Shown here one piece after another: positions 50,936-59,643 of a DNA stretch of 64,000 bases. The stretch is from Nautilus pompilius. Its lineage: Eukaryota; Mollusca; Cephalopoda; Nautilida; Nautilidae. The stretch is taken from the NCBI GenBank assembly GCA_018389105.1, contig JACATO010000095.1:1857501-1921500 (forward strand), in the 5' to 3' direction. Below the pieces are notes generated by a model that saw only the letters and a list, made by a program, of their open reading frames with translations, was not told the origin of the DNA and searched no databases. The position numbers and the translations under genes are program-made. The first letter of the stretch is position 1, and every line of letters starts with the position of its first letter.

Positions 50936-51473
50936 CAGAGATGGGGACCTTTTCATGTTGGAAGGCCGCATTAAGTTAGCTGTAATCTAATAAGGCCGCA
51001 TTCAACAAACTTCAATTAGATATACTTCAAAATGTGCATATTTTGTAAAAATCTAACTACTATGACTATCTATATACTAACTTCAAAAAATGAAAAAATT
51101 TTGTTAATTCTAAAGTTAACTAACCTTTTAATGACTTTGTTGTGACTGCTTTTTGTAGGAAAGCACTTGAATATTTGGTTGCAACATGAAGGCCTGCAGT
51201 TTCCGCCAATTATGTGGAGAAGTTAATGTATATTATAGAGTCACATTAGAAGTAACTCACGAGTGCAACAGCTGTCAAAATAACCCATATGACTTACTAA
51301 TGTTTTAATTGTGGTCGTCAGTTGGGTAGGATTTTATTCTTTGGTATTTTAAATAATTCATTTTAAGATTAAAATAAAAATAATAAAAGACAAACAAAAA
51401 CATTAATAAAAATAAAAGGATTTGTTCAGCAAAATTTGGATTAATTCAAAAGGCCGCAGGTTTCCCACCCCTG
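50936..51473. mobile_element. Non-autonomous hAT element (MITE-like), 538 bp with perfect 8-bp target duplication
   Basis: The left end reads CAGAGATGGGGACC and the right end, reverse-complemented, reads CAGGGGTGGGAAAC: hAT-type termini. The flanking octamer gtgtacag occurs identically on both sides (50928-50935 and 51474-51481). A GGCCGCAT/GGCCGCAG motif lies near each end. The interior is AT-rich and non-coding, so the element would need a transposase from elsewhere. No parent hAT with these termini is in the window. The intact duplication suggests a fairly recent insertion. Confidence 0.93.
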
Positions 51474-54010
51474 GTGTACAGTATTCACATTAGTGGTTTC
51501 CCAGAGGTGAGTACCATATTGTCCAATCAGAGAAAAGGCTGAGCATTTTGACCTCCATGTTGGCTCAGTTGTAAATCCTAAATGTCGGACAACTTGAAAC
51601 TGAGCTAAATATTGACTCATGCTTTCAAAATTAAAATTGAGAGTTGAATTTCTGAATTTGAGTGCTTTGCTATTTTAAAATAAAAATGTTTAAGATAGAT
51701 AAACTGTTATGTTTGGCTTTTTAAAGAAGGCAAGTCAACACAGCACAGAAGACAACGGATCATCTGATGATCACCGATGTCATGCAGTGATTAAAAGTAG
51801 CCACTGGGCTCTCGATGCCAAAACTGATGATAACATTTACAGTTTGTTTCAGATATCTTTGCATGATTACAAACATGGAGAAAAACTATTTCAACACCAT
51901 ATTCATCTGGAATATAGCCCCACAAAGTTGTTCAATGATATGCACAAATAGCTCATTAATATCCAGGAGCCTGGAAGTATTGTAAACACTGCTGTGATGT
52001 GACATTGTTATGAGGGATCTGATGTATTGTTCTTACTGATTAAAAGTTTAGCTAACTACTGTAGTTGATCTAGCCTTCTCTTATACTTCAAATTGATTTA
52101 TGAATAATGGTAAGAAAAATTGGAAAATTAGTTATATGATTTATACTCCACATCATATTCTCCAGAAAATAAAGTAATTTCAAGATAATATTTAGGTCCT
52201 AGTAGTTTTAACTATCAGTGTAATTTAGCTAGACTGTGATTTGACATTAGGACAAAAGAAATAAAATAGCAAAATTCTAAATCACATGAACCAAATAAAA
52301 AATTTAAATGATGGATATTCCCTTTTTTTTTCTGGGTATCATGGGGCAAGGTTCTGTATAAGTCAGAATGGCTTTGTGGATTCTTGTAATAACTGACTAA
52401 ACTAAACTCATATATTAGCTCTGTTTTAGGTTGGGCCCTGTTGCTTCAGTAAAGAAAGTGATAAGATTATTGAAGTCCTCAAAAATTTTAACACACAATT
52501 AAAAGTCTCTTCCTTTTGCTGCTTGGAACATTGAAGTGTTTTGATTCATTGCTTTAGTCATTTGTCTTCTAGATATCTGTGGGCTTTCTCCTTAGTGCTA
52601 CCTACAAGATATTATTTGTAAATAATGTACTGCAAACTTCTCTATGGCAATGGACTCATTAGAGACTACCAAGCAAGCTGTGTCAGACTGATGTGTCAGT
52701 GATATTGGCATTATCCAGATGTGTGGAAGATGGCCCAGCTAAAGAAAACCATTGTATCTAGGGTCAAATGTTATATGTCAAGTATAAGCTGGCTGCAAAG
52801 CTGCCCCAGTATGGATTGTTTTGAAATCCATTTATCTTGCTTTTAGTAAAGAATTTGAAAAGATATTTTTATTTGTGCATTCCACACATTTATTGTTCGC
52901 CATTTCTGTGAATAAAGCATGAAGGTTTGTGGTTGGTATGCAGTTTGTTTTGGTAGTGTTTTATCACGCAACATAAAATGGATGAATTTTGTTGGATTCT
53001 TTCATCAAAATACTTCAGTGACCCTAAGGCTTTCTTCTTTTGAAAACTGTCTTGATATCAGTCCATTGGAACCAAATAATTTTACTTGAATGCCTTGAGC
53101 AATGTAATACTACATGATCCTTAGCTTTGTTGTTATGGGGTTGTTGTAAAATAATAGGTTTCTTGTCTGTAGAATTCTATATTAACTTATATTTGTTACT
53201 TGCTTAAAGGTGACATAGAAAATAGTTTGAAATTACCTCTTAAATCTATAGAAATATATAATTTTTAAACAAAAAGACTTTTGAAGTATAAGAAGTCATA
53301 AAAAATGTCTGAGAATTTATTTTTGTGAATTTTTTTTCATATGGACTACATAATGATTTTCAACCACTATGGTTTGAGATTGTGCAGAGCTTTGTTGGCA
53401 CATAAAAATGGTAACATTAATTGTATGAAAAGGTGATATAAGCAATGTGTTGGTTATATCTATAACTTTCTTGACATTTTGAATCAACAGCAGGTATGAT
53501 GTAAGAAATAAAGGACTGTTATTATGTCTATCATTTTTTTTTGCATTCAAATGCCATTAAAAAAAAACAAAAAACAAAAAAATGGATTAGAAAACATTTT
53601 AAGGACAACATATCTGGCTTGGACTATATTTGTGCAATCATTAACACTTCAGCAATTGAAGTATAGCGAGCAGCAGAGCAGCACTGTACAGCAGATTTTT
53701 TTCCATCACATCCCAATAACAGAAGTATCCATTATATGGAAAAGTCATGGCTTTTAACTTGTAAATGATTATCCAGAAATTCATTCATTCATTCAAAATT
53801 GCTGCTGTAGTTTTGGTGTCAGTGTAAAAACTGCACTAATCATTGAACTGTCATCAGTACCTGCTTGTTTGGTTTCTGTTTCCTACACCAACTCCAGCTG
53901 TCTTGTTCACATGGCATTGGAAACTGAAATAAAACGAACATGTAGTGGCAACATTTTATTTGTTGGTACAGTTTTACTAGAATGCAGTTTTATTCTAACA
54001 ATGTTAGTAA
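51474..54010 (+). other. Intron 4 spacer with small unassigned open frames
   Basis: An 80-codon frame at 51709-51951 (+) reads hydrophilic and His-rich, but I do not recognise it and it has no splice context. The rest is AT-rich without identifiable repeats. Confidence 0.4.
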
Positions 54011-54217
54011 ACACGTCCTGGTTGTTTACAAGCAGCACTTTTGTTATCTTTCAGTAATGGTTGGTCCAAAGCATCTAATTCTATTATTGGTGCTACTGAT
54101 GGCGACAAAGATAGTTGCTGCAATAAGAGTGGTAAAAGTCTATTATATGCCGAGAGTAGGAAAGAGTTTGATCCAAGTAGCTGCATGGTAAGAAATCAAG
54201 TAATGGCAGAGGAATAG
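54011..54217 (+). other. Exon-like open stretch of unknown origin
   Basis: A 68-codon stretch without stops reads TRPGCLQAALLLSFSNGW, then SKASNSIIGATDGDKDSCCN, then KSGKSLLYAESRKEFDPSSC, a composition that looks like real protein. Inside it, ttgttatctttcag ends at 54054 and gtaaga starts at 54188, so a 133-nt exon (54055-54187) is conceivable. Its phases (2 in, 0 out) do not fit the all-phase-1 nephrin-like gene. It could be an exon of another transcript, a retrocopy fragment, a repeat fragment or chance. Confidence 0.25.
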
Positions 54218-54959
54218 CATCCAACAAAAAATGGAGTTATCAAAAAATTTCTAACATTTACATATTTATAATACAGTACTTTTGTGTAAAGTGCACAATA
54301 CTTGTGTTTATTAATTGTTTTTGGGGAACAAGTTATGCTTCATAACACAACCCATTTGATATCTATTAACTGGAAGTATTGTTTATCTGGAATACTCTTG
54401 GTTCTGACCATTCTGGATGAAAGAAGTTCTGTTGTATTTGGATATATCCAGCATCTTATTTTTTTAAAAATAATTTGTCAGGATTATTTAAATGGTATTT
54501 CATATTTCTAGCTTGTTTTAGAAAAAAAGGAATGAAATGAAGAAATTACCAAAGCTAGGCTGGAAAAATTTTACTCAGTTACCAGAGTGACCAGCTCTTT
54601 TCAAAAAAATAAACAGTTGATAAATATGAGATGAAAAAGGATAGTATACATGCTGTAGCCTGTAAATGCTGGACACATGGGGATTTGGCAACTCAGAAAT
54701 AAGCAAATCATAAAACCTGAGTTCAAAAAATGGGATGGATTTTTTGTGTGAAAGTCAACTTTATTACAGAGAAAAATAGACTTTGATGGAAAAAAAATGG
54801 ATACAGAGTACACAATTCACTATCAATCAAATAGCAAATCTATAACATTTATTAAAAATTTCATGAAAACAAAGCGATTTTCAAATTAGAATATTTTCAC
54901 TACTTTCTATGTTGGCACAGCTCTCAGTACACCAGGATTTAGCTCTGCATAATATAGAA

Positions 54960-56140
54960 ATTTATTACACGGTATTTGTAAGTGAGACTAACCTGTGTAC
55001 TTGTTTTCTGCAAGATACCATTTCTGTCCTGTTAGAAAAAAGACTCTTTCAGCTTGGACATTTGAAGGGAAAATGATCAAGACAAACAACACCAATATAA
55101 ATAGACTATAACTTATCGCTTGCTAAAAATGCTGGCAAGTATTTTTTCACAACAGTTTTGTTCTGGCTCACTGCTTTCGAGATTGGCAGAGCATGAGTCA
55201 GGTAGCTTGTTCAATGACCACTTGGTTTAATAGGCAATTTGTTATCTAATCTGCTCTTGTAAGTATTCCATGATATCCTAAAGTTTTGTTGCAGATGTAT
55301 TTGAAGACTAGATTTTCAAGCTAGCTATCTCAAATACTGGATACAAGTTTCAGCAGAAAGACAGATATATGGAAACAACATCGTTAATTCACTGGCAGTT
55401 TCATCAGCACTTTCATACTTGCTTTCATCATAGCAGCCTCCTTATTTCTGCGGTAATCATCCATGGAATAAAAAATATAAAAGGAAAGCAGGCCAGAGTT
55501 TTAGAATACTTGACCAAATGATAGCCAATGTGTTGGCACTAATTAATTAGCTCAATCCATTCAGGATCTACAAACTCAATGAGTTCTTTATCTGTTTCTC
55601 TATGAACTTCTGATGATGAAAAATGAAATGAACTTTCCTGACCCAATGTCAACATTAAACTTTTGCAAAGCTGTTTTGAAAGCATTGTGAGCCATAGCCA
55701 GCTTTGAACAACTTTTGATTTTTCTCTGAAAGTAGTTTATAAGCAGAATGATGGATTTCAATGTTAGCATTGTATTGTCAGCCAAGAATGTAAACATGCA
55801 AGTGATATCTAAACACTCTTTTTGAAGTTTTCACCTCTTCACTTACAGTTGTAATAACATTTTTTTTAAAAGCTGTTTTGAAAAATTTAGCAACTTTGAC
55901 ACAACCTATTTTGCCAGAAAAATTGTAGGCTGACAGAATACATTTCCTGTTGCTTTTGTTAGATGTGTATGTTGCCAGAGAAAGGAACTGGAGAGTCCTG
56001 TTGAAAGGACCAGCACCTATAAGTTCACTCATCAGGTCACTGACAGACATTAGTGCAAGAACATTTATTACAGTTAATTTAGATTTAGTTTTACCACATG
56101 GACATTTCTTGGCAAGAGTGGAATCTGAGTGCAGCTAAGG
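54960..56140 (-). pseudogene. hAT-superfamily transposase remnant (KIAA1586-like type)
   Basis: Read on the minus strand with several frame changes. Near 56125-56080: DSTLAKKCPCGKTKSKLT, matching the D-S-x-I-A-x-x-Y-x-C-x-x-T-K-T lead of one hAT group. Then a piece with SNKSNRKCILSAYNFSGKIG. Near 55710-55660: LAMAHNAFKTALQKFNVDIG, corresponding to the C-H-x-x-H-N-A-x-K block. At about 55605-55545: EVHRETDKELIEFVDPEWIE, then a degraded partner of the TRWLSL block. Near 55070-54980: FPSNVQAERVFFLTGQKWYL with ENKYTG, the SNAxxERxFSL dimerisation core. The match is to the superfamily pattern and is piecemeal; no terminal repeats or target duplication were found. It lies antisense to the host gene. 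Confidence 0.6.
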
Positions 56141-56839
56141 CAATAAAATTATAAGTTATTTAGTATGTGGCATGAGCCATTATGCTTCACACAGCATGAT
56201 ACACCAAAAAGTCAAAGTCAACCAGACCTGTGACAAGGAATGATGCCTTCAGCTTTAGGATGGCCATTAAGTTTCCTTTAAACACATAATTGTAATTATT
56301 TAACTTTTACAATTTGCACCATAAATTCCCTTGACCACATAAATGCTACCCAGTTGTCGTTTTAAACATTTGCTTTTTATTAAGTAGGTAATTTATCATT
56401 TTACTTATTTAACTATTATATTTAGTGTTTTTTTTATCAGGGATAAGTTTAAACAGCATTAGAAACTTGCCTTTTCAGATTTAACAGTGTCTTTTATAAC
56501 AAAGAATTATTCAAATATCTTGCTGGATAAAATTGCTTTCTGATTTGCTTTGCATTCAAAGCCTTGTATATGCTGGCTTAGTTTTCTGTGCGCAATTGTA
56601 AATTTTCATGAATATAGTGTACATCGGATTCATTTGATTCTGACCATTCACAGTGGAATCCTAATAAAAAAAATTGGAGGTCATGGAAAATAATATTTTG
56701 TTAACATTAGTTTTTGATAATTGTATTATATATATTACCTCATGCACCACCATATTCAACGAAGAAATTTATTGTAGACTCAAACAAATTTATTTCACAA
56801 AAAAAAGTTATAAACCCCTTTAGCCTTTATCTTTGCTGT
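56141..56839 (+). other. Intron 4 spacer, possible Tigger flank
   Basis: AT-rich. A CACAGTGGAATCCT sequence near 56650 resembles a pogo/Tigger terminus, but I found no partner for it. Confidence 0.35.
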
Positions 56840-57495
56840 ATATTTATGAACCCTTGAAGATAGAAGTCATCCAAGCATTGGCACTGAAGGTGTACTTGGC
56901 TGGTGGTGCTGTTCTTTTAAAACTTTCTGATCACTAACAGAGACAGTTTATTGATGCCATTCATACTGGCACCAACCAAGATGGTGAGGCATTTCCTTGA
57001 TTATTTTTTTTTGTTTGCACAATTGTCACCCTTCAGTCTTAGAGCTTTTTTTGGAGGACATCACTAATAAACACCAGTTTTATCTGCATTTTATATGTCT
57101 TGAAGTTGGTATTTTTGCAGAAGACCTGCCAGAAAGTTTATTCTCCAACAATTGCTTTTAGTGATTTCCCTTTCTTTTCTTGGAATGATATCCATAGTTT
57201 GGTGTAAAACTTGCAACTCTTAGTTCTTTTACCAGTTTCCTGGCTCTCATGCTCTTGGCCTGTGCTTGACAAAACCAGGAAAACATTGCTTCATCATGGC
57301 TGGAAGTTGTATGAGGTTGATGTATTTAGATTTAGAACTCGTTGCAACTTTATAGACTGGTAAAGAGGATTTAATTGGCAGTTACAAATTTTACTACAAT
57401 CTGTGACTTGGAGAGTTTTCTTTCACCAATTTTGCAATGTTTTTCATCTTAGTTTCAATAGAGATTAAGTTTTTTGAATTTTGCTTCACCATGAT
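56840..57495 (-). pseudogene. Tigger (pogo) transposase remnant
   Basis: The minus strand begins with MVKQNSKNLISIETKMKNIA near 57490, then a HTH-like segment (KLVKENSPSHR). It continues with FPGFVKHRPRA, corresponding to the CENP-B-type domain, and DIYNADKTGVY-like text near 57090-57060 with the first catalytic Asp. It goes on with LRLKGDNCANKKK, then LTILVGASMNGINKLSLLVI near 56985-56925, matching the block xTVLLCANMDGTEKLPLLVIGK. Frames shift and stops are frequent. The C-terminal catalytic Asp block (usually DNCTAH) is lost. It is a different Tigger lineage from the pogo-type remnant at 38.5-39.7 kb, and antisense to the host gene. Confidence 0.75.
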
Positions 57496-59002
57496 GTGTT
57501 GTTGTGAACCACATACACTCACTCAGTTAAGCCAAACATTTTCAGTGCTGCGAAGTAACCAATGAAAATGTGCACAAGCTGATAGCTACAAATGGGACAA
57601 GGAATTTCGGTCAGAGTTAGAATTGGGTATGGTACAGGCAGTTTAAATGCATGCAGCTCTCCCTAGTATCTTGCTCTACCGCTTTCCTATCTACTAAGAT
57701 ATATTACCTAATGAAGACATTACTTACAGATGATAATGAAAAATATCAAAATTTTACCTTACACGATTTAGCTTTTTCTTTAAAAAAAAATATTTATCTG
57801 GTATTTACCAAGCATTTACAATTTTTTAATATTTAATGTGATGAGTAATACATCATTGAAATGATCTTTTGGTTCTTTATGCCTGTCATTTCGGATGTAG
57901 TAAGGAGAGCTTTTCTTTGATTGTGTCATTCTGAATTATGCTAATGAGGGTTTTGAGTGAGGTACTGTGGTGTATTGTGCTAAACAAAAAGTCTCATTTA
58001 TTTATTCATGCTATCCCACAAACTGGTTGGTGTAATTGTCAAGTTAGAGTAATACCATACAAAGTAAATCAATGTTTAAGATCAAACAGCAGTTAATGTC
58101 AAATAACTATTAGTAAAATTACATAAATTTAAAAAGTAAATGGCATGTTTGGGCTCTTGTAGTAGGTTGAAAATTGCCTCTTACCAGCTACTATTGAAAT
58201 CCTGTGCCTCAAGAACCTCTATATCAGCATAGAATTGATCATCTAACTAATATGGTTTTTTTACACAATTATGCACATAGTTCCTTTATCTTTTCATGGT
58301 GATTTAAAAGCATTTATTGATTACTAGTCATTAATTTGCTGCGTAAAAAGACTAAAAAGGGTATCTAACCAGGCTCTTTTTTTTTTTTTTTAAATCCTTT
58401 ATCTGCTTGTATTACTGAAAGTGCAGATATTTCTTTAAGAATTTGCTTAGTGAATGGCTTCTGATGCAATTGTTTGAGTGACAAGTATCTGGACTGCTGT
58501 TGGGTGTTTTTATTTAGCAGACACCTGTTTCTGGACTTGATCAGTTAGGACACTAGACATTGTCCTTTACATTGTACCACCTACACTCAGTTAATGAAAC
58601 TACATACCATGTTTAAGACAGAGCTGGGCAGCCTACCACCATCTTATCCTAGCAAAGTCTCCGATATCCTTTGATTGTTTTTCTGAAAAATGCAGTTACA
58701 TGCAAGTCTCTTGCATCTTTAATTTATTGGATCACAGACTTTGATCAGTAACCACACAAATATGCCAAGATTGCAACATTAGTTTTTTCAACAGTCACAA
58801 GCAAAGAAACCTGATCATTTGAAATATACAAATTAAAAAGAAAGAGTTTAAATAACTGTTTGCTTTAGTTCCCAGAAGCTATGGTTTGGACAAGCAGTGC
58901 TCTTTTAATGTTATGGATAATTTTATGTGGGTGTGTTTGCTACTAGAGTGAATTTTCAGCTTCTTTCATTGATTCTGATCTCTCTTTTTTTTGTTGCCTC
59001 AG
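57496..59002 (+). other. Intron 4, 3' part with acceptor
   Basis: AT-rich intron ending in a T-rich tract and gttgcctcag (58993-59002), the acceptor of the Ig5 exon. Nothing else is recognised. Confidence 0.6.
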
Positions 59003-59128
59003 ATCCTCCGGCTCCTCCAACAATATCTGACTACACAGCAGGCATTGCAATCAATGCTGGGGAGCTACAGAGAATTTCATGCACCGCTGTTGGAGGAAAC
59101 CCTTTGGCAACCATCAAATGGTACCTAG
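59003..59128 (+). CDS. Nephrin-like gene, exon encoding first half of Ig domain 5
   Basis: AT completes a Tyr codon with the last base of the Ig4 exon, giving VLYPPAPPTISDYTAGIAIN, then ISCTAVGGNPLATIKWYLG. The exon has 41 full codons and ends one base before gtaagc. It stops just after the core Trp-Tyr, so Ig5 is split between two exons, as is the case for Ig1 in this gene. The domain carries the first Cys (ISCTAV) and the core Trp; the second Cys must be encoded downstream. I did not find that exon between 59129 and 64000, so it probably lies beyond the window. 'YPPxPPxIxxYxxG' matches Ig5 of the Sns/Hibris family. Confidence 0.92.
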   Translation: MLRLLQQYLTTQQALQSMLGSYREFHAPLLEETLWQPSNGT

Positions 59129-59643
59129 GTAAGCAGTCTTTCATGTAAACCTCTGAATCATCCATGCATCCTATTGATTGATGGTTACATAAGAGCATTC
59201 ATTGGCATGACAGGCAACCATTAAACAAACATTCATTGATATTACAGCATTTTCATGATTCTCAATAAAAATGAGCATTGACTTTTTATTTATTTAGTTA
59301 TTTATTTCTGTGTATATATACACACACAAAAATGTATTCCCCTTATGTTTCATTTATTTATTTATTTTTTTAGGTTTTCTTTGTTGTTTCAAAAGTCAAA
59401 TGATAATAATTTTTTTTTAAGTTGAGGTCATGTTTTAAAACTTTTGTTTTGTTTTATACTTGGTCAGCATATGGAATAGGTAGGTTTATAAGAACACAGA
59501 TTGTAGTAAATATCTTTGGTGTTAACAGTTGCTTATTCTTCATTTATTTGTGCTCACCACAAATGTTGTGACTAGTTCATATCTGTTCAAATTGCCAAAA
59601 GTCTGAATTAAAAGATGTACTTCATTATTTATTCAGTTTAAAC
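59129..59643 (+). other. Intron 5, 5' part
   Basis: AT-rich intron after the donor gtaagc. No feature is seen apart from short TTTA repeats. Confidence 0.6.
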
